Shown: positions 17,140-26,937 of the stretch, piece after piece
How positions within the stretch are numbered: the first letter of the stretch is position 1
Layout: each line of letters opens with the position of its first letter
Source: Streptomyces vietnamensis
GTDB taxonomy: Bacteria; Actinomycetota; Actinomycetes; Streptomycetales; Streptomycetaceae
Assembly (NCBI RefSeq): GCF_000830005.1
Contig: NZ_CP010407.1
Location: 1,455,001 to 1,519,000 of the forward strand
Direction: 5' to 3'
DNA length: 64,000 nucleotides
Notes under the pieces: model-generated
What the model was told of the DNA's origin: nothing
The model's database searches: none
The model's input: only the letters and a program-made list of their open reading frames with translations
Program-made: the position numbers and the translations under genes

Positions 17140-17589
17140 TCACCCTCCCGAGGGCAGGCCGGTCCGGGGAGCCGTCGTGAGGTGGGCCCCGACCCGCTTC
17201 ACCATCAGCGTCATCTCGTAGGCGACCTGGCCGACGTCCGAGTCGGCGTCCGCGAGCACCGCCAGGCAGCTGCCGTCGCCGGCGGCCGTGACGAAGAGGA
17301 AGGCGTCCTCCAGCTCGACGACCGTCTGGCGGACCTTGCCCGCCTCGAAGTGGCGGCCGACGCCCTTGGCGAGGCTGTGGAACCCGGAGGCCACGGCCGC
17401 CAGGTGCTCGCCGTCCTCGCGGGTCAGTTCCTGGGAGGCACCGGTGGGGAGTCCGTCGCTGGAGAGCACCAGGGCCTTCCGGATGGACCCGACGCGCTGG
17501 ACGAGCTCGTCGAGGAGCCAGTTCAACTCGCCGTTTCCGCGTCCGTTTCCGGAGGTCGTGCTGGGTGCTGCGGCGTTCGGTGCGGTCAT
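17140..17589 (-). CDS. cvnB: Conservon roadblock/LC7 protein CvnB
   Basis: 149 residues of roadblock/LC7 fold: LNWLLDELVQRVGSIRKALV, SSDGLPTGAS, FHSLAKGVGRHF and AYEMTLMVKRVGAHL. Roadblock proteins bind small GTPases, consistent with CvnD downstream. The ATG overlaps the stop of cvnA (ATGA at 17586-17589). Confidence 0.95.
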   Translation of the reverse strand: MTAPNAAAPSTTSGNGRGNGELNWLLDELVQRVGSIRKALVLSSDGLPTGASQELTREDGEHLAAVASGFHSLAKGVGRHFEAGKVRQTVVELEDAFLFVTAAGDGSCLAVLADADSDVGQVAYEMTLMVKRVGAHLTTAPRTGLPSGG

Positions 17590-20399
17590 CGACCGTCCCC
17601 CTCGGGTGTCGTTCCTTGTGCTGTCGGATCGTCCGGCTCTGTGCTGTCCCGCCGGCCGCGCTGCCAGCCACGCTGCATGGCGGCCATGCGCGCGCGTACC
17701 TCCTCGGCGTCGCGCTCGAAGGAGTCGGGTCCGTCGGACGGTGCTCCGGTGCCCGTACGGGCGTCGGCGCGGGTTCCCGTACCGCGGCCGGCCGGGCCCT
17801 CGGTCTCGCGCAGCTGGGGCGCGAGGCTGGCCTGGCGGACGCGGCGGGGCAGCCCGCCGAACGGATCAGGGTCCTCCGGCGGCACGGAACCCTCCGGCGG
17901 CACGGAGCCCACCGGCGGCACGGGACCCTGCGGCGGTACGGGACCCTGCGGCGGTACGGGGACGAGGACGGGACCCGCGCCCGGCAGGAGGCCCCGCCGG
18001 TCGTCCTGCGGGAAGTCCGGCCGGTGGTCCTGCGGGTGCGCGCGGTCGGGCTGCGCGTGGGCGTCCGGCTCGTCGAGGCGGCGGCCGTGGTCCACGACGA
18101 GCGTCGGGGTGCGGCGGCGCGGCAGCTGTACGGGGCCGTGGAGCGTGCCGTCGGCGGGCGCGTCCTGGCCCGCCGTACGGTCCTTGGCCTGCTCGTGCTG
18201 CTCGCCGGCCGGTACGCGTCCGGTGCGGCGGCGGTCGCGGGGCCGGAAGAGGCCGCCGCGCTCGCTGTCGCTGTCGAGGAGGTCCGCGGACCGGTCGAGG
18301 AGGACGTCGAAGTCCTCGGTGCCGAGCGGAGCCTCCAGCTCCACGGGGCCGTCAAGGGGTTCGGGCGCCTCGGCCACGTCGGGGACCTTCGCGAGGGCCG
18401 GCCTGCGGAGGGGCAGGGTGCCGCCGTCGCCGGCCGCGTCGCCGGTGTGCCCCGGGCGCTCCAGGGTCTTGCGGTCGAGCCGGAATCCGGCGCCCTGGGT
18501 CTCGGGCGCGTCGGTGAGCAGCGCGGCCGGGATGAAGACGACCGCGGTGGTCCCTCCGTACGGGGAGGTCTGCAGCGAGACCCGGACGTTCTGGCGCTGG
18601 GCGAGGCGGCTGACGACGAAGAGGCCGAGCCGGTCGGTGTCCGAGAGCTCGAACTCGGGGGTCTCGGCGAGCCGGAGGTTGGCGTCGAGCAGGGCGTCGG
18701 GGTTCATGCCGAGGCCGCGGTCGTGGATCTCCAGGGTGAAGCCGTTCGCGACCCGCTCGCCCAGGACCTGGACGGCGGTGTGCGGGGGCGAGTACACCGT
18801 GGCGTTCTCGAGGAGTTCGGCGATGAGGTGGGTGAGGTCCGCGACGGCGGGGCCGCCCACGCCGAGGCGGGGCAGTCGGCGCACCTCGATCCGCTCGTAG
18901 TCCTCGACCTCGGCGACGGCGGCGCGGACCACGTCCATGAGCTGGACGGGCTTGCGCCACTGGCGGGAGGGGGCGGCGCCGGACAGGATGACGAGACCCT
19001 CGGCGTGGCGGCGCATGCGGGTGGTGAGGTGGTCGAGGCGGAAGAGGTCGGCCAGCTCGTCGGTGTCCTCCGTGCGCCGCTCCATGGTGTCGAGGAGGGT
19101 CAGCTGACGGTGGAGCAGGACCTGGTTGCGGCGGGCGAGGTTGACGAACACCTCGGAGACGCCGCGGCGCAGTTCGGCCTGCTTGACGGCGGCCTCGACG
19201 GCGGCGCGCTGGAGGGTGTTGAGGGCCTGGCCGACCTGGCCGACCTCGTCCTCCCCGTACTTCAGGTGGGGCACCTCGGTGCCGACGTCGACCTGTTCGC
19301 CGGCGGCGAGGCGGCGCATGACGCTGGGCAGCCGGACGCCGGAGACCTCCTGGGCCTCCTTCTGCAGGCGGCGCAGGTCGCGGATGAGCGCGCGGCCGAT
19401 GCGGAGGGAGATGACGATCGAGGCGATGAGGGCGAGGAAGCCGAGGACGCCGGCGATGCCGACCTTGAGGAGGACGCTGTACGCGGCGGGCTTGACGCGG
19501 TCCTGGTAGCGGTCGCCGGCGGCGGTGTTCTCGCGGGCCAGGTCGTCGAGGACGGGGCTCGCCTGGTCCTGCCAGCGTGCGGCGGTGATGGCGCGCGGGC
19601 TGCCGGTGGGGCCCTCTTCGACGATCGCGTTCTCGGCGGTGCGCAGCGGCAGGGTCCTGGGGCTGCGCCAGTACTTCTCGAAGTGCTCGCGCTCGGCGGT
19701 GGGCAGGAGTTCGAGGTTGACCTCGTAGAACTGCTCGCGGTTGGCGACGAGGTCGGAGATCTCGCGGATCTCCTCGCTGGTGACGCGGTCCGCGACGAGG
19801 GCGGAGAGGACGAGGGCGTCCTCGCGGGAGAGCAGTTCACGTGCGCGCGTGATGCCGACGAGGGCGCGGCCCTGCTTGTCCATCTCCACGTTCTCGAGGG
19901 CGTGGAGGGTGATGAGGAAGCTGTAGCAGGGGTCGACGAGCCGGTTGTAGAACTCGAGGGCCTGCATGCGGCCGATGTCGCGGTTCTCGACGGAGCGGCG
20001 CAGCGAGGCGAGGCCGTCGAGCGCGTCGAGGAGGGAGTTGAGCCGCTGGGTGGTGACGGGCCGCATGGTCTCGCGTACGCCGGGGTCGGCGGCGTTGGCG
20101 CGGATGCGGGCGATCTGCCGGTCGGTGGCGCTGCGGGTCTCGCGCAGGGAGGCGAGGGCGTCGGAGCCACGGGGGTCGGCGAGGTAGATGAGGGACTGCC
20201 GGCGTTCGATCTGGATGACCCGGGCGGTGTCCTCCAGGGGGTAGCCGACCTTGTCGACGATGTAGCCGACGTCGAGGAGCTGATCGGCCTCTCGGCCCGT
20301 CAGGACCGTGGCGAAACCCCACAGTCCGGTGAGGGAGACGAGCGGTACGAGCAGCAACGCCACGATCTTCCTGCGGATGGACTTCCCGCGAAAGCGCAT
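17586..20399 (-). CDS. cvnA: Conservon sensor histidine-kinase-like protein CvnA
   Basis: 937 residues. TM1 lies near residues 13-33 (IVALLLVPLVSLTGLWGFATV), followed by a ~270-residue nitrate/nitrite-sensor-like extracellular domain, TM2 (IAGVLGFLALIASIVISL), a HAMP segment, a dimerisation region and a GHKL ATPase domain (ELLENATVYSPP, HDRGLGMN, DRLGLFVVSRLA). No standard H-box is obvious, as in other CvnA proteins. The C-terminal ~260 residues are Pro-rich and contain a hexapeptide repeat. GGGGAGG precedes the ATG at 20399. Confidence 0.93.
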   Translation of the reverse strand: MRFRGKSIRRKIVALLLVPLVSLTGLWGFATVLTGREADQLLDVGYIVDKVGYPLEDTARVIQIERRQSLIYLADPRGSDALASLRETRSATDRQIARIRANAADPGVRETMRPVTTQRLNSLLDALDGLASLRRSVENRDIGRMQALEFYNRLVDPCYSFLITLHALENVEMDKQGRALVGITRARELLSREDALVLSALVADRVTSEEIREISDLVANREQFYEVNLELLPTAEREHFEKYWRSPRTLPLRTAENAIVEEGPTGSPRAITAARWQDQASPVLDDLARENTAAGDRYQDRVKPAAYSVLLKVGIAGVLGFLALIASIVISLRIGRALIRDLRRLQKEAQEVSGVRLPSVMRRLAAGEQVDVGTEVPHLKYGEDEVGQVGQALNTLQRAAVEAAVKQAELRRGVSEVFVNLARRNQVLLHRQLTLLDTMERRTEDTDELADLFRLDHLTTRMRRHAEGLVILSGAAPSRQWRKPVQLMDVVRAAVAEVEDYERIEVRRLPRLGVGGPAVADLTHLIAELLENATVYSPPHTAVQVLGERVANGFTLEIHDRGLGMNPDALLDANLRLAETPEFELSDTDRLGLFVVSRLAQRQNVRVSLQTSPYGGTTAVVFIPAALLTDAPETQGAGFRLDRKTLERPGHTGDAAGDGGTLPLRRPALAKVPDVAEAPEPLDGPVELEAPLGTEDFDVLLDRSADLLDSDSERGGLFRPRDRRRTGRVPAGEQHEQAKDRTAGQDAPADGTLHGPVQLPRRRTPTLVVDHGRRLDEPDAHAQPDRAHPQDHRPDFPQDDRRGLLPGAGPVLVPVPPQGPVPPQGPVPPVGSVPPEGSVPPEDPDPFGGLPRRVRQASLAPQLRETEGPAGRGTGTRADARTGTGAPSDGPDSFERDAEEVRARMAAMQRGWQRGRRDSTEPDDPTAQGTTPEGDGR
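17875..17964 (-). repeat. Five 18-bp coding repeats in cvnA
   Basis: Five head-to-tail 18-bp units encode a PPxGxV-type hexapeptide (QGPVPP, VGSVPP, EGSVPP variants) in the disordered tail of CvnA. The number of units is likely to vary between strains. Confidence 0.8.
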
Positions 20400-20835
20400 G
20401 GCCTCCCCCAGCTCGGCCCCCGTGCGTCGCGGGGGTCCTTCACGTTCGTGACGTCCGGCGTCAACACGCGGCGTCAACCTTGAATTTCAACAAACGGCGG
20501 CGCGAGCCTACTACTGCATCACGGCCATCCCGAAGGCGTGTCCGAGCTATTTTCAGCCTGTCGAGTGAGCGTTGATCATGAGATGTCCTGGTATTACGGG
20601 AGTTGGGATTGGCCACTGTGGCGCAGGACACCTTGCGATGTGCCCTTTCTCCGGCCTGCACGGATGGCTGGAACTGTTCGTTCCGCCGAGACCTGTGGTG
20701 CGTTGCTCCCCACCCGGGCGAAACCTTTTCGCTCTCTCGTGCGTCAATACGCACGGGGAGGGTTCTGTCCGCGTAAAGCCGCTCAAGACGGGCAGCCGAC
20801 CCTGGAGTCGTTCAGTGGTGGGGAGTGACAGGACA
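20400..20835. other. 436-bp divergent intergenic region
   Basis: This region separates cvnA from a small membrane-protein gene. It is A+T-richer than its surroundings around 20470-20600 and must hold promoters for both. A 7-bp perfect dyad CGTGCGT-CAAT-ACGCACG lies at 20738-20755. I saw no convincing gene: the frames open here lack ribosome sites and codon bias. Confidence 0.5.
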
Positions 20836-21204
20836 ATGGAACACGAGGCGCGGCCGGCCCGGCAGTTGTGGGTGGAGGACGAGCGGGGCCGGCGGCGGAT
20901 GCCCGATCCGGTGCGCAACGCCGCCGTGCGGGCCGTGATGATCACGTCGGTGACACTCATCCAGGCCGTGGTGGCCTTCTACTGTTCGGTCGCGGGCGCG
21001 TGGCTGGCGTTCCCGATGACCGTCACCGCGGTGGCCTCGACCGTCGTGGCGACCTGGAGCGTCCTCGACGTCTGGATCACCCGTCAGGTGTGGCGTCAGC
21101 GCAACGGCGTGGTGTCGGAGCCGAGCAGCACGGCGCGCCCGCCGATCCGGGCGCGGCGCGACGAGGGCCGGGCGGAGACGACGCCGCTGTCCGAAGCGGC
21201 CTGA
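20836..21204 (+). CDS. Small two-TM membrane protein, 122 aa
   Basis: Residues 31-53 and 56-80 are hydrophobic helices (MITSVTLIQAVVAFYC and PMTVTAVASTVVATWSVL) separated by a short loop. The N-terminus and C-terminus are charged and probably cytoplasmic. The family is unknown to me. ATG 20836 is chosen because coding-type codon use begins there; the frame is open further upstream but shows no bias. It stands alone, ended by a very strong hairpin. Confidence 0.75.
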   Translation: MEHEARPARQLWVEDERGRRRMPDPVRNAAVRAVMITSVTLIQAVVAFYCSVAGAWLAFPMTVTAVASTVVATWSVLDVWITRQVWRQRNGVVSEPSSTARPPIRARRDEGRAETTPLSEAA

Positions 21205-21207
21205 GCA

Positions 21208-21262
21208 ACGACGCTGAGTGGCCCGGCCCCCTCTGAGAGGGGGCCGGGCCACTCGGCGTCGT
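21208..21262. terminator. 26-bp bidirectional hairpin
   Basis: Arms 21208-21233 and 21237-21262 are complementary over 26 positions with one T.G wobble and a 3-base loop. It separates the small membrane gene from the convergent SMC-like gene. Confidence 0.9.
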
Positions 21263-21273
21263 GCGACGCACTC

Positions 21274-24200
21274 CTACGGGGTGTCCGGCTCGTCGGACTG
21301 GTGGCGGCGGAACATCCGCGTCGCCGTGATCTCGCCGTGGATCGCCTCGCCCTCCCCGCCGGGCTGCGGCAGCCCGGGCCGCAGGTGCTCCTCCACGCTG
21401 ATGTACTTCAGTCCGGCCCGCAGGTCCGCGTCGTTGCGCAGCCGGATCACCAGCGGGAACTCGGCGAGCGCGGTCGTGTCGAACAGGCCCGTCGTGTAGA
21501 GGAGCTGGACGCCCAGCGCGTCCGACACGGCCCGCTGGAGCTCCAGGAGGTACGTGGCGTTGGCGCGGCCGATCGGGTTGTCGAGGAACAGCGTGCCCGC
21601 GTGCCGGTGCTTGTCGCGGCCCCGGTCGTTGGAGCGGAGCGCCGCCATCGTGCAGTACAGGGCGATGGCCGCGGTGAGCAGCTGGCCGCCTGAGAAGACG
21701 TCGCCCATCTGCCCGACGGGCACCCGCTCGGCGCGCAGCACCGCGTCCGGCTTGAGGATCTCGACCGAGACGCCCTTGGGTTCGAGTGCCGCCTGGACGC
21801 CCCGCAGGAGCAGGGACATGCCGTCGCGCCGCAGGTCGGAGTTCTTCTTGACGGCGGCGCGGGTCGCCTCGTCGACGACCTCGCCGAGCCGCTCGGCGAG
21901 CGTGGCCTGGTCGGGCTCCTCGAAGCGGATACGGAGGAACTCCTGGCCCGACCACTCGCCGAGGCCCTCCGGGAGCCGGGAGAGCCGCTGGGCGGAGCGG
22001 AGCGTCGCGAGCGAGGACTCCACGAGGCCGCGCAGCCGGTCGACGATCGAGTCCCGGTTGCGCTCCAGCTGCTCCAGTTCGTCGGTGAGGACCCGCAGTC
22101 GGGGCGCGAAGGCCTCGGCCCACTTGGCGGCGTGCTCGGGCAGCGCGGACGCCGGCAGTTCGCGGATCTGCTGACGGGCGGGGGTGCGGACCTGCTCGTA
22201 ACGGGTGGAGTTGGCGTGCCGGACGAGGATGTCGCTCGCCTCGCGCACGGCGGCGTCGGCGGCGGACAGTTCGGCGGTGCAGCCGCGCAGCGCGCGCCGC
22301 GCCTCGGCCGCCACCGTACGGGCCTCCTCCAGGGTTCCGCCGTACGCCTCGGTCTCCTCCCGCTCCTCGTCCGCGTGGTCGCGGAGGAGGTCCCGCAGCA
22401 GGGCCGCCGTCTCGTCGAAGCCGCCGGCCGCGTCCTCGGCGGCCCGGTGGTCCCGGAGCAGTCCGGCGTGGGCGGCGCGCGCCGCCTCCAGGGCGTCGGT
22501 GCGGGAGGCGAGTTCGCCGGTGGCGGTACGGAGCAGGGCCTGGGCCCGCTCGGCGTCGGCGGGGACGAGCTCCTCGGGCAGCTCGGTGTGCGCCTCGCCG
22601 TCCTCGGGGGCCAGGCGCTCGGCCTCGCCGCGGAGCCGGCCGAGCTTCTCGCTCGCCTCGGAGGCGCGGGTCTCCAGCATCTGGACCAGGGCCTCTGCGC
22701 GGGCGGCGGCGGCCTGCCGGGACGGGCCGTCGGCGCCGTCGGTGGACTCCAGGAGCTGTTCGGCGCGGGTGCGAACCTTGTTGGTGAGGCGGTCGAGCTC
22801 GGCGAGGGCTGCGGACTCGTCGCTCTCGGCGCGGGCCTGCTCGGCGCGCAGGTCGGCGCCGACGCCGACCTTCTCGTACACCTGGGAGGCCGCACGGTAG
22901 GCCTCGCGGAGGGTGGGGAGCGCGGTGCGGGGCGCGGCCGGGTCCTCCTCGGGGAGGGTGTCGGGGGCGCCGGCGATCTCGGCGCGCTCGGCCCGCAGGG
23001 CGCGGGCGGTGCGGTGGGCGTCGTCGGCGGCGCGCTGGGCCGCGCGCCGGTCCTCGTCGGCGGCGCGGGCGCGCTCCAGACAGGTCTGGGCACGGGCCTC
23101 GGACTCGGCGGCGTCGTCGGCGAGTTCGCGGAGCTTGGCCTGCCAGGCGGACCGCTCGCGCAGCCGGAACGCCAGGCCCGCGAGGGCGTCGGCGACCCGG
23201 CGGGCGCGCTGGGCGGCCTCCTGGCGCTCGTCCCGGAGCCGGGCGGCCTCGGCGGCGGCCTCGTCCGCCTCCGTACGAACCGTGCGGGCCTCCTCCAGGG
23301 CCGCGGCGGCGGCCTCGGCGGTCTCGCGGGCGGTGGTGGCGACGGACGCGAGCTCGGCGAGCATCCCGAAGGGGCAGTCGGCGCGCCAGGCGCCGATCCG
23401 GGACGCGAGGGCGCGGTCGCCGGCGAGGCGGGCGGCGAGGCCGCGGATCTCCTCGTCGCGGGCGGTCGCGCGGGCGCGCAGCGCGTGCCGCTCCTCGTCC
23501 GCCGCGTGCTCGTCGTGCATGGCCGGGTTCGGCGGGACGAGGAAGACCCCCGTGTCCTCGGCCGTCTCCTGGGCGGGTACGGGGGCGAGCAGGGCGGCGG
23601 CGGTGCCGACGGCGACGGCGGAGCGGGGCAGCAGGGCGGCGGTGCCGAGGACCTCGCGCGCGCGTCCGTACGAAACGGGGTCGGTGATCACGACGCCGTC
23701 GACGAGCTCGGGGCGGGCGGCGAGGACCCGGGCGTGGTCGGCGGGGTCCACGGCCTGGGCGAGGTAGCGCCAGCCGGGGAGGGCGGGGATGCCGTGCTCG
23801 CCGAGGTACTCGACGGTGGCGAGGACGTCGGGGCCGGGCGGCAGCAGGCCGCCGTCGCCGAGGGCGCCGAGGATGCGGGAGTCGTCGGCGGCGGCGGTGC
23901 GCAGTTCGAAGAGCCGGCTCTCGGCGGAGGCGACGGCCTGGTCGAGCAGGCCGCGCAGCTCGTCGGCGTACCGGTCGAACTCGGTGACGGTGAGCGGGCC
24001 CGACGCCCCGGCGCCGTCGCCGGCGCCGAGCCCGAAGGCGGCACCGGACGCGGCGTCCGCAGCGGGGTCGTCGTCCGCGGTGGAGCCCGTGCCCGAGGCC
24101 TCGCCGCCAGGGCCGACGGCGCGCTGGCCCGGGAGCGGGGAGCCGGAGGAGGACGGCAGGCTGAGCAGCTCGGCGAGGCGCTCCTCGGAGGCGAGGGACT

Positions 24201-25995
24201 CGGCGGCGCGGCGCTCCGCGTCGTAGGCGTTCCCGGCGGCCTCGGCGGCGTCCGCGGCGCGGGCGGCGGCGAGTTCGGCGCGGGACTCGGCGCCGGCGGC
24301 CTCACGCGCGCGCTCGGTCGCGGTGCGGGCGGCCTCGCGGGCCGTGTCCCAGGCGGCGACGGTCGTCTTCTCGGCGTCGCTCGCGGCGAGGGCGGCGCGG
24401 GCCGGGTCGGCGTCGGGGGCGGTGTCGTCGAGCCAGCCGGCCCGTACGGCCTCGGCGGTCTCCTGCTCGACCTCGGCGAGCCGCTGGCGCAGATGGCCGG
24501 CCTCGCTGCGGGCCCGCTGGGCCTCGGTGGCGGCGGCGGTGGCGTCGCGGTGGGCGGTCTCGCTCGCGTCCTGGAGGGCGCTGGAGCGTTCCTCCTCCTC
24601 CGCCGCGTGGCGCTCGCCCTCCTCGGCGGCGGCGGCGAGGGCCCGTACGAGATCGGCGGCGGCCTTGGCGCGGGCGGCCAGGGCGGGGGCGGCGTCGCGC
24701 TCGGCCTCGCGGATGGCGGCGGCCACGCGCGCGGAGCGGTCGCCCGCGGCCCGGTGGCGCAGCACCGCCTCGGCCGCCTGCCAGGCGGAGTGCAGGGTGC
24801 GGGCGTCGGTGAGTTCGCGGCGCTGGGCGGCGGCGCCCTTCTCGGCGGCGGTCAGCGCCAGGGAGGCGTGCCGGTAGGCGAGTTCGGCGGCGATCAGGGA
24901 GCTGCGGCTGCGGGCGGTCTCGGCCTCGGCGACGGCGTGCCCGGCGGAGGTGACCTGCTGGGCGAGTTCGGCGGCGCGGCCGCGCTCCTCGGCGGCGCGG
25001 GCGGAGAGCCGGCGGGCGAGGGTACGGGTGCGGCGCTCGGCGCCCGCGTGGACCTCGCGCGCGTGGGCACGGGTTTCGGCAGCCTCGACGATCCGGCCGA
25101 GGAGGTCGACGGAACCGGCCGTGAAGTCGCGCTCGGCGGTCAGTTCGGCGCGGCGGCCGAGCTTGTTGCCGAAGCCGCCGACGAGGTCGGCGAGGCCGTC
25201 GGTGTCGCGGGTGTCGGTGACGGCGCGCAGCAGCAGGTCGGTGAAGTCGGAGTCCTTCTTGACCGCGAAGAGGCCGGCGGCCTCGCCCTCGTCGGCGTTC
25301 ATCTCGCGCTGGTAGCGGAAGAGTTCGGGGTCGAGGCCGAGGTCGCCGAGGTGCTCGTTCCAGCGGTCGTGGATCTCCTCCCAGACCACCTCCAGGTGCG
25401 GGTACGCCTTTCCGGCCTCGGTGAGCGCGTCGCGGAAGCCCTTCATGGTGCGGCGGCGGCCGGTCGCGCCGGAGGCGCCCTCGACGGGCGGGCGGACGGA
25501 GGTCGCCTCGGCGACGGGCAGGTTGTCCAGGCTGAGTCCGGGGCCGGGACGGAAGGAGTACCAGGCCTCGGCGAACTTCCGCGGGTCGTTGGAGACCTGG
25601 CGGCCGCGCCACTCGCTGGCCTTGCCGACGACGACGAGTTCGCCGGTGAGGGTGTGCTGCCATTCCAGGGCCACGTGGCCGCAGTCGTCGGCGAGGAGGA
25701 ACTTGCGCAGCACGCCGGAGCTGGCGCCGCCGAGGGTGTTGCGGTGGCCGGGGAGCATGACCGAGAAGATCAGCTTGAGGAGGACGGACTTGCCGCCGCC
25801 GTTCTCCAGGAAGAGCACGCCCGCGGGGGCCGGGCGGCGCGGCGGGCCGACCGGCTCCTCCTCGAAGAACTCCGCCTGGGTGGGGGCGGGATGGGGCACG
25901 GGTGCGCCGACTCCCCGCAGGTCCAGGACGGTGTCGGCGTAGCGTGCACCGGCGGGACCGATGGAGTAGAGGCGGACCCGGGACAGCTCGTACAT
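21274..25995 (-). CDS. SMC-like (MukB/MksB/JetC-type) ATPase, 1573 aa
   Basis: The layout is that of an SMC protein. The N-terminal head has a P-loop L63-E-N-G-G-G-K69-S70. A Glu/Ala/Arg-rich coiled coil runs about 230-600, then a Gly/Ser/Asp linker (~610-660), a folded hinge-like domain about 700-830 (GLLPPGPDVLATVEYLGEHG ... GVVITDP), a second coiled coil to ~1390 and a C-terminal head. The C-head has the ABC signature FSGGQ (1434-1438) and a Walker B ending in LFLDNPIG (D1472-N1473), where most SMC proteins have D-E. Neighbours encode kleisin-like and kite-like proteins, so this is the motor of a DNA-organising or anti-plasmid complex. ATG 25995 lies 39 bases after the previous gene. Confidence 0.82.
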   Translation of the reverse strand: MYELSRVRLYSIGPAGARYADTVLDLRGVGAPVPHPAPTQAEFFEEEPVGPPRRPAPAGVLFLENGGGKSVLLKLIFSVMLPGHRNTLGGASSGVLRKFLLADDCGHVALEWQHTLTGELVVVGKASEWRGRQVSNDPRKFAEAWYSFRPGPGLSLDNLPVAEATSVRPPVEGASGATGRRRTMKGFRDALTEAGKAYPHLEVVWEEIHDRWNEHLGDLGLDPELFRYQREMNADEGEAAGLFAVKKDSDFTDLLLRAVTDTRDTDGLADLVGGFGNKLGRRAELTAERDFTAGSVDLLGRIVEAAETRAHAREVHAGAERRTRTLARRLSARAAEERGRAAELAQQVTSAGHAVAEAETARSRSSLIAAELAYRHASLALTAAEKGAAAQRRELTDARTLHSAWQAAEAVLRHRAAGDRSARVAAAIREAERDAAPALAARAKAAADLVRALAAAAEEGERHAAEEEERSSALQDASETAHRDATAAATEAQRARSEAGHLRQRLAEVEQETAEAVRAGWLDDTAPDADPARAALAASDAEKTTVAAWDTAREAARTATERAREAAGAESRAELAAARAADAAEAAGNAYDAERRAAESLASEERLAELLSLPSSSGSPLPGQRAVGPGGEASGTGSTADDDPAADAASGAAFGLGAGDGAGASGPLTVTEFDRYADELRGLLDQAVASAESRLFELRTAAADDSRILGALGDGGLLPPGPDVLATVEYLGEHGIPALPGWRYLAQAVDPADHARVLAARPELVDGVVITDPVSYGRAREVLGTAALLPRSAVAVGTAAALLAPVPAQETAEDTGVFLVPPNPAMHDEHAADEERHALRARATARDEEIRGLAARLAGDRALASRIGAWRADCPFGMLAELASVATTARETAEAAAAALEEARTVRTEADEAAAEAARLRDERQEAAQRARRVADALAGLAFRLRERSAWQAKLRELADDAAESEARAQTCLERARAADEDRRAAQRAADDAHRTARALRAERAEIAGAPDTLPEEDPAAPRTALPTLREAYRAASQVYEKVGVGADLRAEQARAESDESAALAELDRLTNKVRTRAEQLLESTDGADGPSRQAAAARAEALVQMLETRASEASEKLGRLRGEAERLAPEDGEAHTELPEELVPADAERAQALLRTATGELASRTDALEAARAAHAGLLRDHRAAEDAAGGFDETAALLRDLLRDHADEEREETEAYGGTLEEARTVAAEARRALRGCTAELSAADAAVREASDILVRHANSTRYEQVRTPARQQIRELPASALPEHAAKWAEAFAPRLRVLTDELEQLERNRDSIVDRLRGLVESSLATLRSAQRLSRLPEGLGEWSGQEFLRIRFEEPDQATLAERLGEVVDEATRAAVKKNSDLRRDGMSLLLRGVQAALEPKGVSVEILKPDAVLRAERVPVGQMGDVFSGGQLLTAAIALYCTMAALRSNDRGRDKHRHAGTLFLDNPIGRANATYLLELQRAVSDALGVQLLYTTGLFDTTALAEFPLVIRLRNDADLRAGLKYISVEEHLRPGLPQPGGEGEAIHGEITATRMFRRHQSDEPDTP

Positions 25996-26034
25996 GCGGC
26001 GGACTCTCGTCGTCTCGTTCGGGTGGTGCGCGGG

Positions 26035-26937
26035 TTACGCGTGGAAGGGCAGGCCGGCGTCGGCGGCGAGTTCCAGGTCGTCGCCCTCGGGCGGCGGGAG
26101 GAGGGTCGCGGAGCCGTCGCTGACGGGGACGACGCCGAGTTCGAGGAGCTCGGCCATGGCGGCGGAGCCGGCCATGTCGCGGACCTGGAGCTGGTAGCGG
26201 GCGGTGGTGCGGTAGGAGCCGCCGCCCTCGTCGCCGGTGCGCTGGAGGAAGCCGGAGTCGGTGAGGAACGCGGCCGCCTTGCCGACGATGCCGGTGGTGG
26301 AACCGGCGAGGCGGCGGGCGTCCTTGGTGGCTCCGGTGGCGCTGCGGCGGGCGTAGGTCCGCCAGGCGGCCTCCAGGCCGGGGGCGTCGGAGGCCGGGTC
26401 GGTGTTCTCGCCCTGCTCCTCGGCGCGCTGCTCCAGGCGCAGACAGGCCTGGCGCACGAAGGCGTCGACGCCGTTGACCGTGAGCCGGCCGATGTACGCG
26501 TCGTCGGCGAGGTCCTCGGGCCGGGGGAAGGCCATGGCGGCGACGGCGAGGTGGGCAAGGCCGTGCAGGAAGCGGTCGGCGGAGTCCGTGTTGGCGCGGC
26601 GGGCGTAGTCGCCCATGCGGACGGCGAAGACGGAGTCCTCGCCCGCGGTGACGGCCATCCCCGCGCGCGGGGAGACCTCCAGGACGACGAGTCCGAGGCC
26701 GGTGGCGACGGCGTCGGCGAGGCGCGCGAAGGCGGGGTCCTCGCGGTAGCGGCGCAGGAGCTCGGTGTACTCGGCGTCGCGGGCCGGGAGCAGCTTGGGC
26801 TGGAGTCCGAACGAGACGAGCCGGGCCGCGTCGGCGGCGTCCGCGGGGGTGACGGCGGAGGCGGTGGAGGCGGCCGGGGGCTGCGGGGACTCCTGCTCGC
26901 TCCACGCGTCGGTGTACTCGGCGTGGGTTTCGCTCAC
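26035..26937 (-). CDS. Kite-like (MukE/MksE/JetB-type) winged-helix subunit
   Basis: 300 residues. After a disordered 35-residue start it reads as two helical/winged-helix blocks: LLPARDAEYTELLRRYREDP followed by GLVVLEVSPRAGMAV, and later AAAFLTDSGFLQRTGD then SYRTTARYQLQVRDMA. Position between the kleisin-like and SMC genes is the main reason for the kite assignment; I see no diagnostic motif. GTG 26937 overlaps the stop of the preceding gene. It ends with TAA, rare in this genome. Confidence 0.65.
   Translation of the reverse strand: MSETHAEYTDAWSEQESPQPPAASTASAVTPADAADAARLVSFGLQPKLLPARDAEYTELLRRYREDPAFARLADAVATGLGLVVLEVSPRAGMAVTAGEDSVFAVRMGDYARRANTDSADRFLHGLAHLAVAAMAFPRPEDLADDAYIGRLTVNGVDAFVRQACLRLEQRAEEQGENTDPASDAPGLEAAWRTYARRSATGATKDARRLAGSTTGIVGKAAAFLTDSGFLQRTGDEGGGSYRTTARYQLQVRDMAGSAAMAELLELGVVPVSDGSATLLPPPEGDDLELAADAGLPFHA

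Noticed and set aside
17565..20483. Plus-strand frame of 972 codons antisense to cvnA
   Set aside because: Low-complexity Gly/Val/Asp sequence; cvnA on the other strand has clear domains and a ribosome site.
20538..20828. 96-codon frame in the cvnA upstream region
   Set aside because: No ribosome site, no codon bias and no recognisable product.
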